This document shows positions 13,381-21,306 of a stretch of DNA of 25,733 nt, piece after piece (the first letter of the stretch is position 1; each line of letters opens with the position of its first letter). Below the pieces are notes generated by a model that made no database searches, was not told the DNA's origin, and was given only the letters and a program-made list of their open reading frames with translations. Both the position numbers and the translations under genes were made by a program. Source of the DNA: a virus. The stretch spans positions 1-25,733 of the IMG/VR virus record IMGVR_UViG_3300024260_000049. One strand, 5' to 3'.

Positions 13381-16300
13381 ATGAATACAACAATAATAAA
13401 TGAAACAACAAACGGACAGGTTTTCTCAACAGCACCATCTTTAAATGGTTCTGTTAATTGGAAAGATAGAATTAAAGTAAACGACATCAGGGAATACTGG
13501 TTATCTTCAGTTGGAAAAGAACTTCTTCAAGAAGATGAAACTGTTCGTATTACTGCTGTTCTCCCATGGGAAAAGAATGGTAAGCTTGTAGATAGTCAAA
13601 TTACTATACATGAACAAGTTAGAAGTGCGGATGAATTTATCGCACTTATGGAAAAGAAGTATGCTGGTATTAGAGACAATGAATGGAAACGTTTAGTTGG
13701 TTGGTCTATGTCTTCTGCAACATTCCAATATCAAACTCCAGGTGCGGATGGGAAACCAATTGCTCCTAGTAAGAGTTCAGTAAGAACTCTTGAGAGTTTT
13801 GTTATAGATATGGATGCTCATACTGAAAAAGAAAAGGGCTCTAGGTTTCATTTCAACTCATATAATGATAATTCAAGAAGATTAATTGCTGCGATTGCCG
13901 TTAATAAAATAAACAAAATATTTAAAACACTTAATATGGATTTAATTCTAAAGCCATTAAAAGCATATGCTACTGGTGGTGGTTTACAATTCATTGTAAA
14001 ATTTACTCGTCCTATTTTAGCAAACGAAGCTGATAAAATATTCTTACATATTAAGTCTGCTGCTAAAACAATGAAAGATCGTATTAATATTTACGGTCTT
14101 GATGCTTTATCTAATATAGAAACTTGTTTCTTGGACTTTGATGTTTCATCAACGGATATTGCACATACACAACGTGTTTCTGGTACAGTTAATCCTAAAA
14201 GTGGATACCTCGGAAGTTTTGCTGAAGAGATTCGTGATTTATATGATGAATCTAAGATAGATGCAGCTAAGGCTGAAATGCTTGAAGCATTAGATGATAG
14301 CGTTTTTCAAGATGAGACTATTGATGGTCTTAGAAAATTTTATCATGCTCAAGTAGTTAAATTTAAAGAATTATTTAAAGATCGTAAAGTACAAGATGAA
14401 AAAGGTAATAATAAATTAGACGCGTTTGGTAATACTATTCCAATTTCATGGGATATAGTTCCTGATGCTGTAATGCATAGTGCTACTATATTAAAGCATG
14501 TTGATGATACATTTAGAGATGGTGATAAATCACTTTGGGCCAATTATCAAGATTATGATATACTTAAAGATGTTTCTAGTGCTGATCAAGCTAAATTTAT
14601 GGGAAGCTTTCTTAATATAAATGAAGCTGCTACAACTGCTAGATATGTTTCTTATCATTGTCCATTTCACCCAGAACAAGATCCAAGTTTTGCAATATAC
14701 ACCAATGCTGACGCACCTGTTGCATATGCAAAAGACTTTCATGATGGTGGTGAAATTTATAATGCTATTACTTTTCTTATGGCACTTCAAAAGATTACAC
14801 GTACAGAAGCAATACATAAATTTGCTTTAGCTTTTGGTATTCAATTAAAAGCTGCGGTTCGTAAAGAATTTGGTAAAGAAGAAACAAGTAACGAAGTTAT
14901 GAAACTAATTAGTGAAATAGATACTGAAAATTTTGTATACTATCGTTTAGCTAATAAGAACAGAGCTTGTATTATTAGAGAATTTGAACAAGGTGAAGCT
15001 TATACATTTGATGGAACTAAAATGATGTCAGATCATATCTTACTTCATCAACTTGGTAAAGTTGGAGCAGATAAAGAACTTAGAGCAGTATTCCATGAGA
15101 AGTTTGAAGAACGGGTTTTAATTAATGCATTTGAAGAATTTAATCCGGGTAAGCCACATCAGTACACAAAAGGTTTTATTAAATATATTAACCTTTGGAT
15201 TCCAGGTAAAGCCTATTTAAAAATACATGAAATGTCTGAAGTAATTGATCAAATGGATATTAAAAGTGCATTAGGTCTTATTAAAAATAGACTTCCTGTT
15301 ATGGATTTTTATTTACATCAGATTACACAAAAGGGTTCAATTGAATATCTAATTAACTGGTTAATTAACACTGCACACTTTAATCGTATGAGTACTCTTC
15401 CTGTTATTACTACAGTTCAAGGTACAGGTAAAGGTGTATTTGTAACTAATGTTCTTGAGCATTACTTAAATCATAAATATGTTAATGTTGTTACATCTGA
15501 AAAGATTTCAAGTAACTTCAATGCATTTATGGAACAAAGTTCTTTAATCGTTCTTGATGAAGGTGATTTTTCTAAATCACATGAAGTTGATAATCTTAAA
15601 CTTCTTACTGGTAATGAATTTATTCAGGTTGAAAAGAAAGGTATTGATTCGCAAAAAATGCGTAGACATTTTAATTTATTAATGCTTACAAATGGAGAAA
15701 CACCTTTAATTCATCCATCTAATGATAGACGTATGACATACTTTCGTGGTGATGTTACTCTACTTGATTCTATTGAGCATGCTGGTTTTGATACTATTGA
15801 TAATTTTATACTTGCTGTTAAAGAAGAAGTAGATGAATTTTGGGCTATTCTTTTAAAGACAACTCCTAAACCTGAATGGAATAATGCTAATCTTAAAGAC
15901 AATCAATTTAACAAACAAATACTTTTAATGCATCCTTTTGGAAAACTTATTATTAAAATGATTGAAAATGAATGGAATGAGATTAAACTACAAATATCTG
16001 AAAACATTGATGATAATGTTGTAATTGCAGCGAATCTTGAAATGGTATCAAATATACAAAAAGCTTTTGAATCAACAGGTACTGTAGATTTAACACTGAT
16101 TAATAAATACATTAAAAGTTTACCATTTAAATCGTTTGTTTCTGTACAACAATTTATCAAAAGCAATGCTTTACATAAAAATGGTATTGAAATTCAAAAT
16201 ACTGGTACAGCTGTTCTTTTACATATAAACAAGTATAAACTTAAAGAACTTATTAAAATGGAGAACAATCTAGGTAAATTATTTGATTGTTATAATTCAG

Positions 16301-16476
16301 AGAATCTTGACAATACTCTTAATGATGTAAATTCACATCATGATCTGGATAATGATGGTCATGTTGCTGATATATTAGAAGATGTTGGTTTAGCTCCAAT
16401 TAATAATACAGATCCATTAAATTTATCTCCGATAGCTCCAGGTGTTCCTGCTGCTCCCTCAACAATCATGCAGTAA
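13381..16476 (+). CDS. phage primase-helicase, 1031 aa
   Basis: A fused enzyme to lay primers and unwind DNA at the fork. N-terminal part: an archaeo-eukaryotic-type primase core with VIDMDAH (Asp143, Asp145 as metal ligands) and ATGGGLQF (about 197-204). A zinc-finger-like stretch follows (YHCPFHPEQDPSF, Cys427/His430), as in CHC2-type primase parts. C-terminal part: a superfamily 3/DUF5906-like helicase with Walker A QGTGKG (G681-G685, Lys684), Walker B LIVLDEGD (Asp726, Glu727), sensor MLTNGE (Asn771) and an arginine-finger candidate NDRRM (783-784). The last 70 residues are acidic, then Pro/Ala-rich and disordered, perhaps a docking tail. It lies between the two split-intein beta' genes in the same operon, with an AATAAGG ribosome site. 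The domain calls rest on motifs; the exact primase subfamily is uncertain. Confidence 0.85.
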   Translation: MNTTIINETTNGQVFSTAPSLNGSVNWKDRIKVNDIREYWLSSVGKELLQEDETVRITAVLPWEKNGKLVDSQITIHEQVRSADEFIALMEKKYAGIRDNEWKRLVGWSMSSATFQYQTPGADGKPIAPSKSSVRTLESFVIDMDAHTEKEKGSRFHFNSYNDNSRRLIAAIAVNKINKIFKTLNMDLILKPLKAYATGGGLQFIVKFTRPILANEADKIFLHIKSAAKTMKDRINIYGLDALSNIETCFLDFDVSSTDIAHTQRVSGTVNPKSGYLGSFAEEIRDLYDESKIDAAKAEMLEALDDSVFQDETIDGLRKFYHAQVVKFKELFKDRKVQDEKGNNKLDAFGNTIPISWDIVPDAVMHSATILKHVDDTFRDGDKSLWANYQDYDILKDVSSADQAKFMGSFLNINEAATTARYVSYHCPFHPEQDPSFAIYTNADAPVAYAKDFHDGGEIYNAITFLMALQKITRTEAIHKFALAFGIQLKAAVRKEFGKEETSNEVMKLISEIDTENFVYYRLANKNRACIIREFEQGEAYTFDGTKMMSDHILLHQLGKVGADKELRAVFHEKFEERVLINAFEEFNPGKPHQYTKGFIKYINLWIPGKAYLKIHEMSEVIDQMDIKSALGLIKNRLPVMDFYLHQITQKGSIEYLINWLINTAHFNRMSTLPVITTVQGTGKGVFVTNVLEHYLNHKYVNVVTSEKISSNFNAFMEQSSLIVLDEGDFSKSHEVDNLKLLTGNEFIQVEKKGIDSQKMRRHFNLLMLTNGETPLIHPSNDRRMTYFRGDVTLLDSIEHAGFDTIDNFILAVKEEVDEFWAILLKTTPKPEWNNANLKDNQFNKQILLMHPFGKLIIKMIENEWNEIKLQISENIDDNVVIAANLEMVSNIQKAFESTGTVDLTLINKYIKSLPFKSFVSVQQFIKSNALHKNGIEIQNTGTAVLLHINKYKLKELIKMENNLGKLFDCYNSENLDNTLNDVNSHHDLDNDGHVADILEDVGLAPINNTDPLNLSPIAPGVPAAPSTIMQ

Positions 16477-16525
16477 GTTTCCTGCGTGATTAACAAATAT
16501 TTATATATTATCGAAGGACTAGTCA

Positions 16526-17785
16526 ATGTTAAAAGTTTTAAACATAAATAACTTTATTAAAACAAATAAAGTACAAGAAGTAACCAATCGTCAATCCTTT
16601 ACAAAGGAAGGTAAACCAACGACTGATGGTTTATATTCAGAAACTATTTTTGGTATTACTTCTGATGAGATTAGTACAAATTTTGCTTATATCAATCTTA
16701 GTACTTGGATTATACATCCAAGTATATTGGGTTCTTTAACAAAAGTTAGTACTCTTTTCAAAAAAGTTATCTATGGTGATAAAAAAGCCGTTATTGAAAA
16801 TGGCATGTTAGTAGAATCTGAAAATGGTTCTAGTGGTGTAGGTTTTTTATTCAATTCTTGGAATAAACTAGATTTTAAAAATTACCTCACTGAAAAAAAT
16901 AAACCTGTTGTAAACTTCTTTCAAACTATTGCAAGAGATGAAGTTTTTATAAATAAATATTTAGTTGTTCCACCAAAGTTTAGAATGTATACACAAAAAC
17001 ATGGTATAACAGTAGAAGATGAAATAACTATGTTTTATAAGAGACTTTTGGGTTTAACAGTAATTGGTTCTGCTGATAATGATCTTATGCAAGCTATTTT
17101 AAAAAATTCAAATAAAGATTTAGAAATTCAAAAAGCTGTTATTATTATATATGACTTTTTTCTTTCTAAATTAGAAAAGAAAGAAGGACAATTTAGAAGT
17201 TCTTTAATTTCTAAACGTATTGATAATAATGTTAGATTAGTTGCAAATGCTCGACCTGATTTACCTTTCAATTGTGCTGGATTACCTTGGCATGTTCTTT
17301 TAAATATATTTGATGCTTTTATAGTTGGAAGTTTAAATAAAAATATATTCTCAGAAGACTATAGTAAAGCATTAGGTGTTGAACAATTTAGTTCATCTAA
17401 ATTTGGTACACACTTTGATTATATATTTAGAAATGTAGATACATATACGGAAGCTAATCCTGGTAAAAGGGAAATATGGGTTAAAGTTTTAAAAGAAATG
17501 TTTGATTATCATCCTGAGTTAAAGGTATTGTTAAAGCGGGATCCTGCTTGGAATAAGGATAGTTATCATGCACTATTTCCTGTTATAATCCCTACTAATT
17601 CGTTTCATATTGTAGTTAATTCATTACTATATAAACCACTTGGTGGTGATAGTTTTAATACTAACTTTACAACTGGTGTTAAAGATAATTGTATTTGTCA
17701 AGACGAAGATGGGTACATTAGTACTAAATCTGATCAATCTTACTATATAAGAAGTTTAAACTATTTATTTGATAATTTAGGATGA
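16526..17785 (+). CDS. RNA polymerase beta' N-terminal part ending in an N-intein
   Basis: Phage-type RNA polymerase beta', first segment. Matches to bacterial beta': DGLYSETIFG (34-43, as DGLFCARIFG), IHPSILGSL region, RLVANARPDLPFNCAGLPW (237-255, double-psi barrel strand), and KRDPAWNKDSYHALFPVII (337-355, as NRAPTLHRLGIQAFEPVLI). The N-terminal zinc ribbon is missing, as usual in jumbo-phage enzymes. The match runs to KPLGGD375, the position of the first catalytic Asp (NAD of NADFDGD), and breaks there. Residues 376-419 (SFNTNFTTGVKDNCICQDED and on to SLNYLFDNLG) are not polymerase and fit a short N-intein with Ser1. The DGD half of the loop is encoded at 13188. GAAGGAC precedes the ATG. 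Its stop is 4 nt before a homing endonuclease gene. Confidence 0.85.
   Translation: MLKVLNINNFIKTNKVQEVTNRQSFTKEGKPTTDGLYSETIFGITSDEISTNFAYINLSTWIIHPSILGSLTKVSTLFKKVIYGDKKAVIENGMLVESENGSSGVGFLFNSWNKLDFKNYLTEKNKPVVNFFQTIARDEVFINKYLVVPPKFRMYTQKHGITVEDEITMFYKRLLGLTVIGSADNDLMQAILKNSNKDLEIQKAVIIIYDFFLSKLEKKEGQFRSSLISKRIDNNVRLVANARPDLPFNCAGLPWHVLLNIFDAFIVGSLNKNIFSEDYSKALGVEQFSSSKFGTHFDYIFRNVDTYTEANPGKREIWVKVLKEMFDYHPELKVLLKRDPAWNKDSYHALFPVIIPTNSFHIVVNSLLYKPLGGDSFNTNFTTGVKDNCICQDEDGYISTKSDQSYYIRSLNYLFDNLG
17651..17782 (+). other. N-intein coding part (44 residues)
   Basis: Starts with the Ser codon after Asp375 and ends at the gene's stop. A 44-residue N-half ending after a SLNYLFD-type N2 block fits the atypical split inteins that have short N-fragments. 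The start is chosen because joining Asp375 to Ser326 of the partner gives D-S-D-G-D. Cys389 is an alternative intein start but leaves 13 extra residues in the loop. Confidence 0.65.
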
Positions 17786-17789
17786 TAAG

Positions 17790-19229
17790 ATGTTATACCA
17801 AGAAATTTTTTATAATTTAGATAAAGTGTTTGTCGGAAAATCATTAAGAGTATCATCTAACCCAGACAATAAACAAAAAGAATTGGTATATGAAATAACT
17901 AAAAGATACCCAATATTAAAAGATGATTTTAAAATTAGATGTTACATAATTAAAAATGGTATACTGATTGATAGTTTACTTTGCAAAAATTGCAAAGTAA
18001 ACTATGTCAAATTTAATTCTCCATCAAAAGGTTTTGCTACTTATTGTTCTCCAAAATGCGCTAATACATCTGATGAATTTATAGAATCTTCAAAAAAAAC
18101 ATGTATGTTGAAATACGGACACGAATTCAGTTTTGCTAGTCAAGTAATTAAAAATAAAAAGACAAGTACATTAATTAAAAAATTTGATACTTTAAATAGT
18201 GAATTTTTAACAGATAAAAATTTTATAATAAAAAATTTTATAATCAATGACTTTTTTAATGCTAAAGAATTTATGTTATATTTTAATTGTAGTCAGGGAA
18301 CTGCTTATAAAACTATTAATGATTTGAAAATTAATTATAAAAAAAGAAGAGGAAATAGTGAAGCTGAATTTGAGATAATGAAATTTATAGAAGAATCCAC
18401 TATTCAAGGGGATCGTAGTTTAGGAATTGAATTAGATATTCTATCTAATGATTTCGCAATTGAATATAATGGTTTAATGTTTCATTCTTTTGGTATATCA
18501 AAATATACAATGTTTAATAATTATGAATTAGAATCAAAAAATAAAAATAAGCATTTATTAAAAACAAAAATTGTTGAATCTAATAATTTACAATTATTTC
18601 ATATATTTGAGAATGAATGGAATAATAAGAAAGAAATATGGAAAAGTGTAATTAATTCAAAAATGGGAAGAACTACTAAAATATTTGCAAGAAAATGTAT
18701 AATAAAAGAAGTAGATTCTAAAACTTCAAAATGGTTTTTGGATAATAATCATTTACAAGGCAATAGATATTCTAAAATCAATTATGGTCTTTATTATAAT
18801 GATGAATTAGTTAGCTTAATGACATTTGGTTCACCAAATAATTCAAAATCTTTTGAGTATGAATTAATAAGATTTTGTTCAAAATTAAATTATACTATTG
18901 TCGGTGGAGCTTCAAAATTATTAAAACATTTTGAAAAGATAATTAAACCTAAAAGTTTAGTAACATATGCGAATAAAAGATGGAGTTTAGGAAATCTTTA
19001 TAAAACCATTGGGTTTACATTTTCACATGAATCTAATCCAAATTATTTTTATTTCAAAGAAGACGATGATATTTTATTTTCAAGAAATAAATTTCAGAAA
19101 CATAAATTATCAAAATTATTAGAGAATTTTGATAATAATTTAACGGAGACAATTAATATGTATAATAATAATTATAGAAAAATATATGACAGTGGTAATT
19201 TAGTTTTTTATAAGGAATATATAAAATGA
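17790..19229 (+). CDS. homing endonuclease (zinc finger, HTH, Vsr-like nuclease), 479 aa
   Basis: Domains in order: an N-terminal Cys4 finger (LLCKNCK ... YCSPKC, about 65-92); a helix-turn-helix-like stretch (FMLYFNCSQGTAYKTINDLK, about 155-175); and a PD-(D/E)XK/Vsr-like nuclease (about 185-275, with GIELDIL, FAIEYNGLMFHS and LLKTKIVESNNLQLFHIFEN). Last comes a conserved C-terminal domain (NNHLQG, YGLYYNDELVSLMTFG, IVGGASKLLKHFEK, YANKRWSLGNLYKTIGF). It is a paralogue of 21307-22851. It sits 4 nt after the beta' N-part and overlaps the next endonuclease by ATGA, so no intron surrounds it. It is AT-richer than its neighbours. It probably cleaves the polymerase gene of a rival phage. Confidence 0.8.
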   Translation: MLYQEIFYNLDKVFVGKSLRVSSNPDNKQKELVYEITKRYPILKDDFKIRCYIIKNGILIDSLLCKNCKVNYVKFNSPSKGFATYCSPKCANTSDEFIESSKKTCMLKYGHEFSFASQVIKNKKTSTLIKKFDTLNSEFLTDKNFIIKNFIINDFFNAKEFMLYFNCSQGTAYKTINDLKINYKKRRGNSEAEFEIMKFIEESTIQGDRSLGIELDILSNDFAIEYNGLMFHSFGISKYTMFNNYELESKNKNKHLLKTKIVESNNLQLFHIFENEWNNKKEIWKSVINSKMGRTTKIFARKCIIKEVDSKTSKWFLDNNHLQGNRYSKINYGLYYNDELVSLMTFGSPNNSKSFEYELIRFCSKLNYTIVGGASKLLKHFEKIIKPKSLVTYANKRWSLGNLYKTIGFTFSHESNPNYFYFKEDDDILFSRNKFQKHKLSKLLENFDNNLTETINMYNNNYRKIYDSGNLVFYKEYIK

Positions 19230-20122
19230 AAAAAAATGAACATTTTGATATAATTTTAAAATTCCAAGAAATTTTTCCATTATATAATTATTCAAATGTT
19301 AAATATAAAAATTATCATACTAAAGTTGATATAATATGTCCAATTCATGGATTATTTAAACAAAGCCCAAAAGCAATCATAAATCATAAAAATGGATGCG
19401 TACATTGTACTAAAAAAATAACAATATTAAATTTTAAAGATAAGTCAAATAATATACATGATAATAAATATGATTATTCAAAAGTTGAATTTATATCATC
19501 TACTATTAAAGTTGATATAATATGTCCAATTCATGGATTATTTAAACAAAAAATGACTAATCATATACATTATAATCAAGGTTGTCCAAAATGTTCTTCT
19601 ACTCATAAATCAAATATAAATTTATTTATCAAACGAGGAAATATAATTCATAATAATAAATATGATTATTCAAATGTTCTTTATATAAATTCAACAACAA
19701 AAGTTGATATAATATGTCCAATTCATGGATTATTTAAACAAATGCCTCAATCACATATTAATAAAAAAACTGGTTGTCCTGAATGCAATGAATCAAAAGG
19801 CGAAAAAATTATTAATAATTTTTTAATTGATAATAATATAATCTTTAAATCTCAAAAAAAATTTAAAGATTGTAAAAATAAAAATTCTTTACCTTTTGAT
19901 TTTTATTTAATAGATTATAATATTTTAATAGAATATGATGGAATTCAACATTTCCAACCAGTTGAATATTTTGGTGGTGAATTAAATTTTAAAATTATAC
20001 AACAAAATGATTTAATAAAAAATAATTATTGTAAAGATAAAAATATAAAACTTATAAGAATACCATATAATTGTGAATTAAATTATAAATTAGAGGAGAT
20101 CAAAAATGAACTTAAAATTTAA
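19226..20122 (+). CDS. homing endonuclease with three DUF723-like repeats, 298 aa
   Basis: Three copies of a Cys/His DNA-binding repeat (YS.V......KVDIICPIHGLFKQ....H....GC..C) occupy about residues 20-190. A Vsr/PD-(D/E)XK-like nuclease follows (SLPFDFYLIDYNILIEYDGI then QHFQPVEYFGG, about 230-255). It is a relative of 2959-3669, which has two repeats. Its start overlaps the previous endonuclease as ATGA. Its last 17 bases overlap the start of the beta' third segment, supplying that gene's GAGGAG ribosome site. The three repeat cores are identical at DNA level, suggesting recent duplication or gene conversion. Confidence 0.8.
   Translation: MKKNEHFDIILKFQEIFPLYNYSNVKYKNYHTKVDIICPIHGLFKQSPKAIINHKNGCVHCTKKITILNFKDKSNNIHDNKYDYSKVEFISSTIKVDIICPIHGLFKQKMTNHIHYNQGCPKCSSTHKSNINLFIKRGNIIHNNKYDYSNVLYINSTTKVDIICPIHGLFKQMPQSHINKKTGCPECNESKGEKIINNFLIDNNIIFKSQKKFKDCKNKNSLPFDFYLIDYNILIEYDGIQHFQPVEYFGGELNFKIIQQNDLIKNNYCKDKNIKLIRIPYNCELNYKLEEIKNELKI
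19322..19741 (+). repeat. three near-identical 40-bp repeat cores inside the endonuclease gene
   Basis: aaagttgatataatatgtcc and the following 20 or so bases recur at 19322, 19508 and 19700 (spacings 186 and 192, both multiples of 3). Each encodes KVDIICPIHGLFKQ. Flanking repeat parts are diverged, so the cores are either under strong constraint or recently homogenised. Confidence 0.9.
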
Positions 20123-21254
20123 TCAGGAGTTTGTATATCCTGAACATACAATTCGACCTATATGGGTTGAACAACGTTTATCTAAATTCTTTACTACTCT
20201 AAAGCAAGATACGGATAGAAATTTATCAAGTAAGATGCTTCAAGATGCTATTGTTGATAACTTAGAAGAAAACATACTTCATTCAAAAATTAAAATAAAG
20301 AAAGTACTTGATATAAAAGGTATTGAGGTTTTAATTCATAAATTGGATGAAGTTACTGAAAATGGTACTGAGTTTATGTGGTACTATTATTTACTAATGC
20401 AGGCAGGTTTTACGTTAAGTTCTGTAATACCAAGCTCTTTTCAACCGGAAGCTTTAGTTTTACCTAAACAATTCGTAAAAGAAAAGAATGAGCTTGTTAA
20501 AGTTTATCAAGATTCTAAAAAAACAACTGAAGATGCTTTAAAATTTCAAAAAGCAGTTACTAAAATTGCGGAGAAAGTAAAAGTATATTTTGAAGAAAAT
20601 AATATTGATGTTGTAGATTTAATGAATTCTGGTGCTAAGGGTAATGTTTCACATATTCAATCATTACTATTGTCTGTAGGTCTAAGTATTAACTCATTTG
20701 GTGAAATTAATGATGTTATTGATAATTCTCATTCAGAAGGTATGACACAGACACAATTTTTTAATGGTAGTTCACAAGCAATTCAAGCACTGTATGCTAA
20801 AAGTTCCGAGACATCTAAACCTGGATACCTAGGTCGTAAACTAGGTGCAATTACAGAACGTATTAAACTTAGTAAAATGCTAGATTGTGGTACTAAGAAT
20901 TATTTTGAATTAAAGATTCGTGATAAAGATATGCTAAAATCATTTGAAGGTCGTTATTATAAATCTAAAGCTGGTTTAGAACTTCAAATTGATAAAAATT
21001 CAGACATTGTTGGTGATGTTATTAAATTAAGAAGCCCTTTATTTTGTAAAGCAAAAGATGGAATATGTCAACGTTGTTATAATAAACAATACATAGATAG
21101 ATTACATCTTAAAACTGGAGATAATATTGGTCTAATGGCAAGTACTGGTTTAACTGGAAGTCTAGTTAACTTAACACTAAAAAAATCTCATGTTGGGGTT
21201 GGATTAGATAAAGCAAATGTTGATTTTAGAGAAGAAATTAAATCCTTATATTAA
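20106..21254 (+). CDS. RNA polymerase beta' third segment: F-loop, bridge helix, trigger-loop start
   Basis: The 382-residue protein aligns with bacterial beta' downstream of the catalytic loop. Rim-helix region: WYYYLLMQAGFTLSSVIP with LVLPKQFVKEKNELVKVYQD (as IPEKKHEII). F-loop: LMNSGAKGNVSHIQSLLLSV (172-191, as MADSGARGSAAQIRQLAG). Bridge helix: EGMTQTQFF ... YLGRKLGAITERI. Zinc site: Cys261 (LDCGT) and CKAKDGICQRC (Cys314, 321, 324), the full four. Trigger-loop first half: GDNIGLMASTGLTGSLVNLT then LKKSHVG, with Lys and His where E. coli has Arg933 and His936. It then ends 18 residues later, without the second trigger-loop helix or the beta' C-terminal region. GAGGAG precedes the ATG; a strong hairpin overlaps the stop. 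Confidence 0.9.
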   Translation: MNLKFNQEFVYPEHTIRPIWVEQRLSKFFTTLKQDTDRNLSSKMLQDAIVDNLEENILHSKIKIKKVLDIKGIEVLIHKLDEVTENGTEFMWYYYLLMQAGFTLSSVIPSSFQPEALVLPKQFVKEKNELVKVYQDSKKTTEDALKFQKAVTKIAEKVKVYFEENNIDVVDLMNSGAKGNVSHIQSLLLSVGLSINSFGEINDVIDNSHSEGMTQTQFFNGSSQAIQALYAKSSETSKPGYLGRKLGAITERIKLSKMLDCGTKNYFELKIRDKDMLKSFEGRYYKSKAGLELQIDKNSDIVGDVIKLRSPLFCKAKDGICQRCYNKQYIDRLHLKTGDNIGLMASTGLTGSLVNLTLKKSHVGVGLDKANVDFREEIKSLY

Positions 21255-21262
21255 GGATTTAA
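21238..21262 (+). terminator. hairpin overlapping the stop codon of the beta' third segment
   Basis: A perfect 11-bp stem (ttaaatcctta / taaggatttaa) with a 3-nt loop, followed by TTTAAATTCCTTTTAGTTTT. The stop TAA lies in the right arm. It marks a transcript end here or protects the 3' end, and it supports this being the true gene end. Confidence 0.6.
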
Positions 21263-21306
21263 TTTAAATTCCTTTTAGTTTTCGGCATATATAACGAGGA
21301 GAATTT

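Noticed and set aside
17648-17665. Reading the GGDSFNTNF stretch of the beta' N-part as a degenerate catalytic motif (FNTNF for NADF)
   Set aside because: It would leave the protein without two catalytic aspartates, while the missing SDGD continuation with the following LGLY segment is present in another gene behind an intein end.
17690-17695. Cys389 (CICQD) as first residue of the N-intein
   Set aside because: The block A pattern partly fits, but ligation would leave 13 extra residues and D-N-S-DGD spacing; Ser376 gives the exact DxDGD spacing. Kept only as an alternative.
17786-20105. Group I intron(s) carrying the endonucleases inside the beta' gene
   Set aside because: The endonuclease frames abut or overlap the beta' frames, leaving no room for an intron core, and each has its own ribosome site.
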